Of a stretch of DNA of 64,000 nt, positions 1-8,326 are shown piece by piece. Positions within the stretch are counted from its first letter, which is position 1. Each line of letters opens with the position of its first letter. A program made the position numbers and the translations under genes. Where the stretch lies: the NCBI RefSeq assembly GCF_900637395.1, contig NZ_LR134372.1:124001-188000 (forward strand), read 5' to 3'. The DNA is from Campylobacter upsaliensis. GTDB taxonomy: Bacteria > Campylobacterota > Campylobacteria > Campylobacterales > Campylobacteraceae. The notes below the pieces were generated by a model. That model was not told where the DNA came from, made no database searches, and worked only from the letters and a program-made list of their open reading frames with translations.

Positions 1-510
1 AAAAAGCGGTAAATTACTAGGAAGTTTGGCATTTTCTTTTCTTTCGTTATTTAAATTTTGAACCGCACAAAAACCGCGATTTGCCAAAGCTGCGTAAGCT
101 ACGATTTCGCCACCCAAATTTTCAATAATTTTTGCACTTTCTAAAGCACTACCACCTGTTGTGATAATATCTTCACAAATAATGAATTTTTCGCCCTTTC
201 TCACTTCAAAGCCTCGTCTTAAAGTCATCACTCCCTCAACTCTTTCTGTGAAAATAAAACGCTTTTTACTAGCCCTAGCTAATTCATACCCTGCTAAAAC
301 TCCGCCCAAAGCAGGAGAGCAAATGCTATCAAATTCTATCTTATAAGAAGTGATGATTTTAGCTAAATTTTCGCATAATTTTCCTGCTAAAATGGGATTT
401 TCAAGCACTTTTGCACTTTGGAGGTAAAATTGCGAGTGTTTGCCAGAACTTAACAAAAAATGCCCCTCTAAATACGCTCCACACTCTTTATAAATTTGCT
501 CCAAATTCAT
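1..510 (-). CDS. pyrE: Orotate phosphoribosyltransferase, 3' end beyond window edge
   Basis: PyrE joins orotate to PRPP to make OMP in de novo pyrimidine synthesis. The 170 visible codons run open to position 1. The family is about 200 residues, so some 30 C-terminal residues lie outside the window. The N-terminus reads [20 protein letters not shown], and the PRPP-binding loop [18 protein letters not shown] is visible. Two ATGs sit in a row; the first (513–511) overlaps the frr stop as TGATG, so 510 or 513 is the start, and translation is probably coupled to frr. A second pyrimidine gene, pyrF, lies far away at 42.9 kb. Confidence 0.93.
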   Translation of the reverse strand, partial: MNLEQIYKECGAYLEGHFLLSSGKHSQFYLQSAKVLENPILAGKLCENLAKIITSYKIEFDSICSPALGGVLAGYELARASKKRFIFTERVEGVMTLRRGFEVRKGEKFIICEDIITTGGSALESAKIIENLGGEIVAYAALANRGFCAVQNLNNERKENAKLPSNLPLF

Positions 511-512
511 CA

Positions 513-1070
513 TCAAACCTTTAAAAGTTGTGTTTCTTTATCTTTAACGCTTTCGTCAATTTTATGTGTGTAAAGGTCGGTTAATTTTTGCACTTCATCA
601 TAAGCTTTTTTAGCCTCATCTTCTGAAATAGCCTTATCTTTTTCAAGCTTTTTAATGGTATCATTGGCATCTTTTCTGCCATTTCTTATAGAAACTTTAG
701 CCTTTTCTCCCATAGCCTTAGCATGCTTGACATTTTCTTCTCTTTGCTCCTTAGTCATAGGAGGGAAAAAGAGCTTGACACTTTCGCCGTCATTGTTTGG
801 ATTAACGCCGATATTTGCTGCCGCGATAGCACTTTCAATAGCCTTCAGCATAGGCTTTTCCCAAGGGGTAATGCTAATGGTTGAAGCATCACTTGCTAAC
901 ACTGTGGCAACTTGATTAAGCGGAGTTGCACTTCCATAATAATCCACTTGTATAGGATCTAATATATGGATATTAACCTTACCTGTTCTTAGGGTCGTAA
1001 AGTCCTTTTTTAGAGCCTCTAAACTCTTTTCCGCTTGAGCTTTTTGCTTTTCATAAATTTCATTTAGCAT
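513..1070 (-). CDS. frr: Ribosome recycling factor
   Basis: RRF splits post-termination 70S ribosomes together with EF-G. The 185 residues match the usual family length. The N-terminal helix runs [21 protein letters not shown] and is followed by the region around [20 protein letters not shown]. The C-terminal half is the three-helix bundle expected of the family ([19 protein letters not shown], then [14 protein letters not shown]). The gene sits between secG and pyrE in a minus-strand operon with 9 bp to secG and a stop/start overlap with pyrE. Confidence 0.97.
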   Translation of the reverse strand: MLNEIYEKQKAQAEKSLEALKKDFTTLRTGKVNIHILDPIQVDYYGSATPLNQVATVLASDASTISITPWEKPMLKAIESAIAAANIGVNPNNDGESVKLFFPPMTKEQREENVKHAKAMGEKAKVSIRNGRKDANDTIKKLEKDKAISEDEAKKAYDEVQKLTDLYTHKIDESVKDKETQLLKV

Positions 1071-1079
1071 TTTAAATCC

Positions 1080-1436
1080 TTATTTGCTTGTATTAACTTC
1101 ACCTGGAAGCTGTGGAGCACTCGGCGCACTTGGTATATTTGCTGGTAAATTTGGTAAAGTCGCATTAGAGTCAATTTGCACTTTTTCTGCTAAGGAATTT
1201 TTATTAGAACTATTATAAAGATAGCCTAAAGCTATGGTATTTGCGATAAGTAAAAGACCCATTATAAAAGTAAATTTTGCCAAAAAGCCAGCAGGACCTT
1301 TCGCACCAAACAAACTTTCATTGCTTCCACTATACGCACCAAGACCTATACTTGAGCTTTTTTGCAATAAAACAGCGATACAAATCACCACAACAATAAC
1401 AAATTGCAAAACAATTAAAAGAGTAATCATAACCAA
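1080..1436 (-). CDS. secG: Preprotein translocase subunit SecG
   Basis: SecG is the small auxiliary subunit of the SecYEG inner-membrane channel. The 118-residue protein has the expected two membrane segments (about residues 3–23 and 50–72), joined by a loop with the typical LLQKSSSIGLGAYSGSNESLFG and the GPAGFLAKFTF stretch before the second helix. The tail after residue 75 is Asn/Pro-rich and ends in an APSAPQLPGEV stretch. It is first in the secG–frr–pyrE operon; a weak TACAAT −10 lies about 30 bp upstream on the minus strand. Confidence 0.93.
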   Translation of the reverse strand: MVMITLLIVLQFVIVVVICIAVLLQKSSSIGLGAYSGSNESLFGAKGPAGFLAKFTFIMGLLLIANTIALGYLYNSSNKNSLAEKVQIDSNATLPNLPANIPSAPSAPQLPGEVNTSK

Positions 1437-1502
1437 ATCCTAAGATAAAAAATTTAAATTGACATTGTAGCTAAAAAAGCTTGAAAAGAGTTTGAAACCC
1501 CA

Positions 1503-1528
1503 AAATTTGCGAGAAAACTCGCAAATTT
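1503..1528 (-). terminator. Hairpin overlapping the stop of the BI-1 gene
   Basis: Perfect inverted repeat with an 11-bp stem (AAATTTGCGAG / CTCGCAAATTT) and a 4-base loop. It includes the stop codon of the BI-1 gene at 1527–1529. Read on the minus strand, the stem is followed by TTGGGG rather than a clean T-run, so it is a probable but not textbook rho-independent terminator. Confidence 0.6.
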
Positions 1529-2222
1529 ATCGGCTATTAAAACTTCTTAAAATGTTAAGTAAAGAAATGAAAAGATTAACAAAGTCAAGATAAAGGGCTA
1601 CCGCACCTTCAATAGGCGTTTCGTAATTTCCGCGTATGATATTTTGCGTATCATAAAGGATATAAAATGAAAAAAGTATCGCCGCCACAGCAGAAACTGC
1701 TAAATTTAAAAGACTACTTTGAAAGAAAAGATTAAGCAAAGATGCCGCCACAACGACAATTAAAACGATAAATAAAGCCTTACCCATCATTGTAAAGTCT
1801 TTTTTGGTATTCATCGCGAAAATGCTAAGTCCCCCAAAAGCTACCGTTGTCAAAGCAAAAGCCTGCGCCACAATCACTCCACCCGTTGGCAATGCCAAAA
1901 CAGAAATAAGTAAAGGCGTTAGCGTAAGCCCTGAAACAAAGGTAAAGGCAAAAAGCAAGATAAGATTAAGCGGAGCTTCTTTTTTCTTATACATTAAGCC
2001 AAAAAGTAAGCCTAACTCGACCGCAAAAAGTATCCAAAATGTAATTTGAGACTGCACAAAAAATTGTGCTAAAGCAAAAATTCCTATATAAGCACCCGCG
2101 GTCGCTGCCAAAAGTGAAGCGGCAAAAAGCTGGTAAGTTTGCTTAATAAAAACGCTTAATTCACTTGAACGAGTGTTTTCAAATGCACTAGATTTAGAAT
2201 AATCTCTATCATAAAGACTCAT
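1527..2222 (-). CDS. Bax inhibitor-1 (BI-1/YccA) family membrane protein
   Basis: Seven-segment inner-membrane protein of the BI-1/YccA family, 231 residues. Cytoplasmic start MSLYDRDYSKS, then hydrophobic segments from about residue 30 to the end, with the family-typical YLDFVNLFISLLNILR at the C-terminus. I start at 2222 rather than the upstream ATG at 2246 because AAGGAG lies seven bases before it. E. coli relatives (YccA, YbhL) are linked to membrane-protein quality control and calcium leak; the role in Campylobacter is not known to me. The equivalent C. jejuni gene also follows secG. Confidence 0.87.
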   Translation of the reverse strand: MSLYDRDYSKSSAFENTRSSELSVFIKQTYQLFAASLLAATAGAYIGIFALAQFFVQSQITFWILFAVELGLLFGLMYKKKEAPLNLILLFAFTFVSGLTLTPLLISVLALPTGGVIVAQAFALTTVAFGGLSIFAMNTKKDFTMMGKALFIVLIVVVAASLLNLFFQSSLLNLAVSAVAAILFSFYILYDTQNIIRGNYETPIEGAVALYLDFVNLFISLLNILRSFNSR

Positions 2223-2322
2223 TATATACTCCTTAAAAATTATCAAAATTTTTTGAAAGCAAAATCTAACATAATTTATTTAACATAAAATAAATTTGCA
2301 TTTTTTGTGGCGGCTTAATTTG

Positions 2323-2347
2323 TTTTTTTTTTTTTTTTGATTATAAT
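2323..2347 (+). promoter_or_regulatory. Promoter with T16 tract in the spacer
   Basis: A run of 16 T (2323–2338) ends three bases before a perfect TATAAT −10 hexamer (2342–2347). It therefore fills the region between −35 and −10 of the sulfatase promoter. Slippage here would change spacer length. GGAGG at 2358–2362 then precedes the ATG at 2370 by seven bases. Confidence 0.6.
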
Positions 2348-2369
2348 AACGGCTTTTGGAGGTTGGAAA

Positions 2370-4306
2370 ATGAGAAAAATTTTATTACAAATTCTTTGTT
2401 TTAGCTTTATTTTTATGGGGATTTTTATCATCTCTCGTTTTTTAAGTTTGCAAAGTTTAAGTGGTGAAAATGAAGGCTCTTTTATGGTGTATCTTTACGG
2501 ACTTGGACATGACATGAGGACCTTTAGTGCTGCCTTTTTGCCTTTATTTTTATGTGCGATTTTAGCGCAGTTTAGTGGCTTACTTAAAAAGTGGGGGGGG
2601 GGGGGTTAATCCTTAAAATTTACACTTATCTTTCTAGCTCTTATATCGCTTTTTTATCTTTTGTTATTTTAATCTCTTCTTTTATTCATTATTATTATTT
2701 TCAAATGTATGGAGAAAAAATTAATGTTTTTATCTTCGGCTTAAAAGATGATGATACAAGTGCTGTTCTTTCTATCATTTTTGAGGATTATCCTATCGTT
2801 ACAATTTTAATTTTAGCTGTGCTTTTTAGTATTTTTTCTTTTTGGTTTAGTATAAAAATAATGCGTTTTGAGTTAAAGAAAGTTAAAATATCTCTTATTT
2901 TGCTTATCTTATTAAATGTGGCTTTGCTGTATCTTTACACGGTGGCTTTAAGAGGGCATTTTACTTATAATGCGCTAAGGGCGTCCAATTATGAATTTAG
3001 CACCACAAAAGCCTTTAACGAAATTTCAACTAACCCCCTAATGGCTTTTTCGTGGGCGTATAAAGAATACAAAAATACCCTAGAATTACCAAAAGTCCCA
3101 GATGATGCTATAAAAAACCTAGAAAAAGAGCTTTTTGACATTTTAGATACCACGACAAGTCATAATAATCACGCTAAAAATCATGTTTATTTTAATTTAA
3201 TGGAGAGTTTTGGCTTAAATGTTTTGGATTTTAGCAATGAAAAACATAATTTTTTAGCCGAGCTACAAAAGCATTTTGATGAGGATTTTGTGTGGAAAAG
3301 ATTTTTATCCGCTGGCAATAACACCATAGAAAGCCTAAATCGCTTAATCTTTTTAAGCCCAAATATCATCTCTAATGGCCTATATCAAAAACAAGTTTTA
3401 AGCCTTAGCCCTTTACAAATTTACAAAAAAGCAGGCTATGAAGTCATCTTTGTGTATAGCGGCAATGCTTCGTGGTATAATCTTGGAAATTATTTTAAAT
3501 TTCAAGGAGCGGATAGAATCGTTGATGAAAATACCCTACTTGAGGAATTCCCACAAGCTAAAGCGACTAAGCATAAATACGGAATCGCCGATGAGTTTAT
3601 GTATGAAAAAATTTACTCCATCTTTAAAGAGGCTAAAAAACCTACACTCATCGTATCTTTAAGCATTTCTACGCATAGACCTTATATACACGAAAGTAAG
3701 AAAAAGCTTTTTGATGAAAATAAGCTAGAGCCTCGTTTGCTTGAAAGTTTTATTATAGACAATCCGCAAAACGCTTTAAAAACCTATGCGTATGCTAATG
3801 ATGAATTTGGCAAATTTTTAAGCAAGGTAAAACAAAGTGATTTAAAGGATAAAATCATCATCGCAGCAACGGGTGACCACCGTTTTAGAGATTTAAAAAT
3901 GGACTCTAACACTCATAAAGCCTTTGCTTACAGTGTACCTTTTTATCTTTACTTACCGCAACACTTAAGGCATAATCTTGACTATGATAAAAACCGCGTA
4001 GGCTCTCATAAGGACATTTTCCCTACGCTTTATCATTTAAGCCTAAGTCAAACGCAGTATCTTGGACTTGGCGGACGCAATATGCTAGCAAAAGCTAAAG
4101 ACGCGAAAAAAGAATTTGGCTTTAATGAGCTTGTGTGGATTGATGAAAATGGTGTATATAGTGGCGATAAGGGTTATTATTTTGAAAATAACGCAAGCTT
4201 GAAAAATACAAACGAAAGCTTTGAGCCGAGTTTATACCATAAAAATTTTTCACAAAATTATAAAAAATTATACTCATATCAGCTTAGCAAGCGTTTGGAA
4301 AAATAA
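2370..4306 (+). CDS. Membrane sulfatase (LTA-synthase-like), phase-variable, OFF as read
   Basis: Alkaline-phosphatase-superfamily protein resembling LtaS/phosphoglycerol or phosphoethanolamine transferases, predicted to decorate a surface glycolipid or glycan. The N-terminal part has about five hydrophobic segments, split by a G13 tract (2593–2605). As sequenced, frame one stops at 2609 after KKWGGGG. With 14 (or 11) G the frame joins to give about 645 residues. The periplasmic domain shows LMESFG, NNTIESLNRL (candidate catalytic Thr), a ...TGDHRF metal-site motif and GSHKDIFPTLYH. It lies between the BI-1 and carbonic anhydrase genes, which I recall as adjacent in C. jejuni, so it looks like an insertion. 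Substrate unknown. Confidence 0.8.
2593..2605 (+). repeat. G13 phase-variation tract in the sulfatase gene
   Basis: Thirteen consecutive G. Frame analysis: 13 is OFF (stop TAA two bases after the tract); 14 or 11 is ON. Confidence 0.95.
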
Positions 4307-4323
4307 ATTTTACCCTAATTTGC

Positions 4324-4329
4324 TATAAT
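4324..4329 (+). promoter_or_regulatory. −10 hexamer of the carbonic anhydrase operon
   Basis: TATAAT preceded by GC, 30 bp before the ATG at 4359, in the short gap after the sulfatase stop. No clear −35, as is usual for Campylobacter sigma-70 promoters. Confidence 0.55.
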
Positions 4330-4358
4330 GGCAAAATTTCATTTTTGGGTAAGTTGGT

Positions 4359-4994
4359 ATGGAAAATCTTATTAGCGGTGCAATTAAATTTATGCAAGAA
4401 GACTTTAAGGAGCATTCTGCACTTTTTGAAAGCTTAAAAAATAAGCAAAATCCTCATACACTTTTTATAGGCTGTTCGGACTCTAGAGTGATACCTAATC
4501 TCATCACAAATACAGGTCCAGGAGAGCTTTTTGTCATAAGAAATATCGCCAATATCGTCCCGCCTTACCGCGTAGGAGAGGATTATTTAGCTACAACCTC
4601 AGCGATAGAATACGCACTTACAAGCTTACAAATTAAAAACATTGTCGTTTGTGGGCATAGTAATTGTGGGGGGTGCAATGCACTTTATAGCAGCGAAGAA
4701 GAATTGGAAAAAGTGCCAAATGTCAAAAAATGGCTCACTATGCTAGAGCCTATCAAAAAAGATGTTTTACTTTTTTCTAACAATGATTTAGCAATGCGTT
4801 CTTGGCTAACTGAAAAGCTTAATTTAGTCAATTCTTTGCAAAATATCCTTACTTATCCCGGAGTTGAAAAAGCTTTAAATGAAGGGAAAATCGAGGTGCA
4901 TGCGTGGTATTACATCATCGAAACGGGTGAAATTTATGAATATGACTTTAAGGCTAAAATTTTTACCCTAATTCAAAATAGGAGAAATGTATGA
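4359..4994 (+). CDS. cynT: Beta-class carbonic anhydrase
   Basis: Interconverts CO2 and bicarbonate, feeding carboxylation and pH balance in a capnophilic organism. Its 211 residues match the beta class. Zinc ligands are visible in CSDSRV (Cys and Asp-Arg pair) and in HSNCGGC (His and Cys). The protein ends EIYEYDFKAKIF, typical of the family's C-terminal strand. The stop overlaps the MscS start as ATGA, so the two are co-translated. In C. jejuni the equivalent gene is annotated cynT/canB and also precedes an MscS-type channel. Confidence 0.94.
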   Translation: MENLISGAIKFMQEDFKEHSALFESLKNKQNPHTLFIGCSDSRVIPNLITNTGPGELFVIRNIANIVPPYRVGEDYLATTSAIEYALTSLQIKNIVVCGHSNCGGCNALYSSEEELEKVPNVKKWLTMLEPIKKDVLLFSNNDLAMRSWLTEKLNLVNSLQNILTYPGVEKALNEGKIEVHAWYYIIETGEIYEYDFKAKIFTLIQNRRNV

Positions 4995-6874
4995 AAAAAA
5001 TCTTTTTAGCACTCTTTCTTTCTTTTTTTTCTTTTTCTTTTGCTCTAAGTAGCGACTTAACAGAAAATAATAAAAATGTAAGAACAGAAAATAATCTTTT
5101 CAATCTCGTTCAAAGCTATGTCGAGCTAAATGTCAAAATAAAAGAATACGCTCAAACAAGCGATACAAATTCAAGCACTTATAAACAAATCATCGAAGAA
5201 TTAAATAATGAAAAACAGAAAATTCTCTCAAGAATCCCAGAAATCATAGTCTCGCAAGAAATCGATCAAAAAAATGTCGAGCTTTTTTTACAAAAAAAAG
5301 AAGAATTGAAAAAGCTTAAAAATAAAAGTCCTAAACAAAGCTTTATCTACATTAATACCAGTCTTGATTTGCTTTATTTGCAAATTTTAGAGGAATTTTA
5401 TAAGGCACTTGCTGAGCTTAAGGAGCTATTTAAAAATGCCGCAAGTAGCGAGGATATGATTAAGCTTATTGACGCAAGTATGGAAAATTTGCAAATGTTT
5501 GTCAATGCAGATTTTTCTCCTTATAAGGATAAAATCACAAACACAGCAGAGCTTGAAACAATCAACACAAAAGAAACGCTCATCAAAAATACCTTTAGCT
5601 CATATAGCGAAATTTTAAAATATCTTAGAACTAACGCAAGGCTTTTAGAAAGCAACTATCTCTTTAGTGCTTTAGGACTTCAAATTTGGATTGATAAAAT
5701 CAATTCTTTTTTTAATATAGGATTTCTTAATGTCGGTAAAATCGTCATATCCTTGCTTGTTTTAGTCTTTTTTATGTCGCTTAGGAGATTTTTCTCTCAC
5801 ATTGTTTATTTTTTTCTTGTGAAGTTAATTTATCGTGGCAGGGCAAATGTCGATGACATTAAAACGATGTTTATAGAAAATATCAAAAAGCCTGTGGGTT
5901 TTTTGCTTGTTGTTTATGCTATTAGTCTTTGTCTTACCATAGCTTTTTATCCAGCGCCTATGAATTTAGGACTTAGCAATACTTTTTACATCATTTATGC
6001 GATTTTTATCGCTTGGCTTATTTTGACTATTTTAGACGGCTATGGTATGGTTTTAATCTCAAAACTTGCCCAAAAAAGCGGTAAAAAAGAAGTTGTCAAT
6101 CTCATCATTAAAATTTTATATTTTGTTATTATCGTTATCGCTCTTTTGTTTATCTTAGCACAGCTTGGCTTTAATATTTCAGCCATCATCGCTTCACTAG
6201 GAATTGGTGGTTTAGCCGTAGCCTTAGCGGCGAAAGATATTATCGCAAATTTCTTTGCGTCTATACTGCTTTTATTTGATAATAGCTTTAATCAAGGTGA
6301 TTGGGTTGAAGTTTCAGGCGTGGAAGGCACGGTTGTAGAAACTGGGCTTAGAAAAACGACTATTAGAACCTTTGACAATTCTTTAGTTTTTTTACCAAAT
6401 TCAGTTATTATGGGAGCAAATATCAAAAACTGGAGTAAAAGACGCATAGGACGCCATATTAAAATGTATTTGGGCGTGGGCTATGACGCTACTCCTGAAA
6501 AATTAGAAGCTTGCGTTAAAGACCTTAAAGAGCTTTTAAGCACAAGCGCTTTAGTCGCTCACCCTGAAGATAGTGCTTTAAAATATGGCGATAGCTCCGC
6601 TAAATATAGGCAAAATCTCGTCTCCATTAACGACCTTGAGGGCTATAAAAATGCTTGTTATGTAGGGCTTAGTGATTTTGGAGAAAGTAGTATTAATATA
6701 GAAATTTATTTTTACACAAAAGCCATTACAGCAGATGGTTTTAGAGACGCAAGACAAGCTTTAATGCTCGAATTTATGCGTATTGTAGAAAAAAATGGAT
6801 TAAGCTTTGCTTTCCCAAGTAGAAGCATTTATATAGAAAATTTACCCCCACTTGATAAGGCTTTTAAAGTATGA
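4991..6874 (+). CDS. MscS-family mechanosensitive channel with long N-terminal domain
   Basis: 627 residues. A signal peptide (to about residue 20, ...SFSFALSS) is followed by a Lys/Glu-rich helical periplasmic region to about residue 230, then hydrophobic segments near 245–262, 295–315, 325–350 and 370–400. The pore-lining helix reads GIGGLAVALAAKDIIANFFAS, the MscS signature, followed by the beta domain (GDWVEVSGVEGTVVETGLR) and the alpha/beta C-terminal domain. It opens under membrane tension to release solutes. ATGA overlaps link it to cynT and to the FAA-hydrolase gene. Confidence 0.92.
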   Translation: MKKIFLALFLSFFSFSFALSSDLTENNKNVRTENNLFNLVQSYVELNVKIKEYAQTSDTNSSTYKQIIEELNNEKQKILSRIPEIIVSQEIDQKNVELFLQKKEELKKLKNKSPKQSFIYINTSLDLLYLQILEEFYKALAELKELFKNAASSEDMIKLIDASMENLQMFVNADFSPYKDKITNTAELETINTKETLIKNTFSSYSEILKYLRTNARLLESNYLFSALGLQIWIDKINSFFNIGFLNVGKIVISLLVLVFFMSLRRFFSHIVYFFLVKLIYRGRANVDDIKTMFIENIKKPVGFLLVVYAISLCLTIAFYPAPMNLGLSNTFYIIYAIFIAWLILTILDGYGMVLISKLAQKSGKKEVVNLIIKILYFVIIVIALLFILAQLGFNISAIIASLGIGGLAVALAAKDIIANFFASILLLFDNSFNQGDWVEVSGVEGTVVETGLRKTTIRTFDNSLVFLPNSVIMGANIKNWSKRRIGRHIKMYLGVGYDATPEKLEACVKDLKELLSTSALVAHPEDSALKYGDSSAKYRQNLVSINDLEGYKNACYVGLSDFGESSINIEIYFYTKAITADGFRDARQALMLEFMRIVEKNGLSFAFPSRSIYIENLPPLDKAFKV

Positions 6875-7746
6875 AATTTGTGCATTTTTTATGGAACGGC
6901 GAAAGGCATTTAGGTGTGCTAAATGCTGAAAATAAAGTCATTTGCTTTAAACATTTGGGTATTAAAACAAATGATATGAACGCATTTATTATCCATTATG
7001 ATGAATTTAAAAATAAGCTTATTGATCTTAATGCACATCCAGCCATAGAAGTGCCAAAAGAAAAGCTTTTAGCCCCTATAACAGAGCCTTTGCAAGATAT
7101 TATTTGTCTTGGGATTAATTTTTTAGACCACGCAAAAGAATCGGCGAAATTTAAGGGTGAGAATTTTGAAGAGAGAAAATACCCTGTATATTTTGGCAAA
7201 AGGGTTAATTTTGCAAGTGCGCCTTATGGCAAAATTCCTTTACATAGTGGAGTAACAAATCAGCTTGATTATGAGTGTGAATTAGCCTTTATCTTGGCTA
7301 AGGACGCTTATAAAATCAAAGCAGACGAGGCGAAAAATTATATCTTTGGCTATACTATCATTAATGAAATTTCAGCTAGAGATTTACAAGCTAAGCATAA
7401 GCAGTTTTACCGTGCAAAAAGTTTGGAGGGTAGCACCATAATGGGTCCTTGTATAGTAAGTATTGATGAGCTTTCCTACCCGCCAAAACTTCAGCTTAAA
7501 AGCTATGTTAATGGCGAGTTAAGGCAAGATGATAATACAAAAAATTTCATCTTTGACATCGCTTATGTTTTAGAGGAATTAAGTGCCGGTATGCGTTTAA
7601 AGGCTGGAACTATCATCTCAATGGGAACGCCAAGTGGGGTTGGTATGGGGCTTAATCCGCCGCAATTTTTAAAAGATCAAGATGAAGTGCGTTGCGAAAT
7701 CGAAAAAATCGGCACACTTTGCAATATTATCGATAAGAACTTATAA
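6871..7746 (+). CDS. Fumarylacetoacetate hydrolase (FAH) family protein
   Basis: 291 residues, FAH fold from about residue 75 to the end. Conserved stretches: CLGINFLDHAKES, LDYECELAFIL (metal-binding Glu pair), GYTIINEISARDLQ, SLEGSTIMGPCIV and SMGTPSGVGMG. Members hydrolyse or decarboxylate C–C bonds in 2,4-dioxo acids; oxaloacetate, acylpyruvate and homoprotocatechuate intermediates are all known substrates, and the sequence does not decide between them. It is the last gene of the cynT–mscS operon (ATGA overlap) and converges on the winged-helix gene, with 3' ends overlapping by six bases. Confidence 0.88.
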   Translation: MKFVHFLWNGERHLGVLNAENKVICFKHLGIKTNDMNAFIIHYDEFKNKLIDLNAHPAIEVPKEKLLAPITEPLQDIICLGINFLDHAKESAKFKGENFEERKYPVYFGKRVNFASAPYGKIPLHSGVTNQLDYECELAFILAKDAYKIKADEAKNYIFGYTIINEISARDLQAKHKQFYRAKSLEGSTIMGPCIVSIDELSYPPKLQLKSYVNGELRQDDNTKNFIFDIAYVLEELSAGMRLKAGTIISMGTPSGVGMGLNPPQFLKDQDEVRCEIEKIGTLCNIIDKNL

Positions 7747-7974
7747 ATTTAATTGATAAAAGCCGTTTTTAAGTCTTTTAAAAAGCTTTTTTTCTTCTAA
7801 AAATTTAAACGAAGCGATAATGGTAGGCTTACTTTGCCCAAGCTTTTTTTCCAACTCACTTATTTTAATCATCACAAAGCCGTTTTCATCAGCATTTTCA
7901 CAAAGAAAATAAAGCAATTCAAAACGCTTTTTACCTAGAATTTTTTCTAAAGCTTTTTTAAAATTTTCACACAT
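7741..7974 (-). CDS. Small winged-helix DNA-binding protein
   Basis: 77 residues, consistent with one winged helix-turn-helix: helix 1 FKKALEKILGKKRFELLYFL, a recognition part ISELEKKLGQSKPTIIASFKF and a wing LKNGFYQLNL. It resembles ArsR/MarR-like regulators but lacks metal-binding cysteines (only Cys2 and Cys25). It overlaps dgkA by 8 bp and is last in the eptC–dgkA operon; C. jejuni has an equivalent small gene after dgkA. Targets unknown. Confidence 0.75.
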   Translation of the reverse strand: MCENFKKALEKILGKKRFELLYFLCENADENGFVMIKISELEKKLGQSKPTIIASFKFLEEKKLFKRLKNGFYQLNL

Positions 7975-8326
7975 AAAAAACCTTAAATAAAATCACCCCC
8001 CAAGAAAATAAAGCAAAAATAATAGCAAAAAACACAGCCGCACTTCCGCAGTCCTTAGCCATTTTAGCCTTTTCGTGCCATTTATTAGTTATTAAATCCA
8101 CACAGGCTTCAATCGCCGAATTTAAGGCTTCTGTGATGAGTATTAGCACCAAAACCCCTGCTAAAAACAGATGCTCCATTAAAGTAAGAGGTAAAAAATA
8201 ATTTAAAATCAAAGCGGGGATTATGATAAAAAGCTCTATTTTAAAAGATTTTTCAAATTGAAGTAAGGCTAAGAAACCTTGCAAGGCGTATTTTGTATTA
8301 GCAAAAAAGGAGTATTTTGGCTTCAC
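7967..8326 (-). CDS. dgkA: Diacylglycerol kinase (prokaryotic type)
   Basis: Small integral-membrane kinase that recycles diacylglycerol to phosphatidate. 119 residues with three hydrophobic helices and the signature ITEALNSAIEACVDLI (catalytic/metal Glu and Asn) followed by KAKMAKDCGSAAVFFA. Pairing with eptC makes sense: EptC takes phosphoethanolamine from phosphatidylethanolamine and leaves diacylglycerol, which DgkA recycles. Start overlaps the eptC stop by 4 bp. Confidence 0.95.
   Translation of the reverse strand: MKPKYSFFANTKYALQGFLALLQFEKSFKIELFIIIPALILNYFLPLTLMEHLFLAGVLVLILITEALNSAIEACVDLITNKWHEKAKMAKDCGSAAVFFAIIFALFSWGVILFKVFYV

Noticed and set aside
4359-4994. Cyanate operon role suggested by the name cynT
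   Set aside because: No cyanase or cyanate transporter nearby; context supports general carbonic anhydrase.
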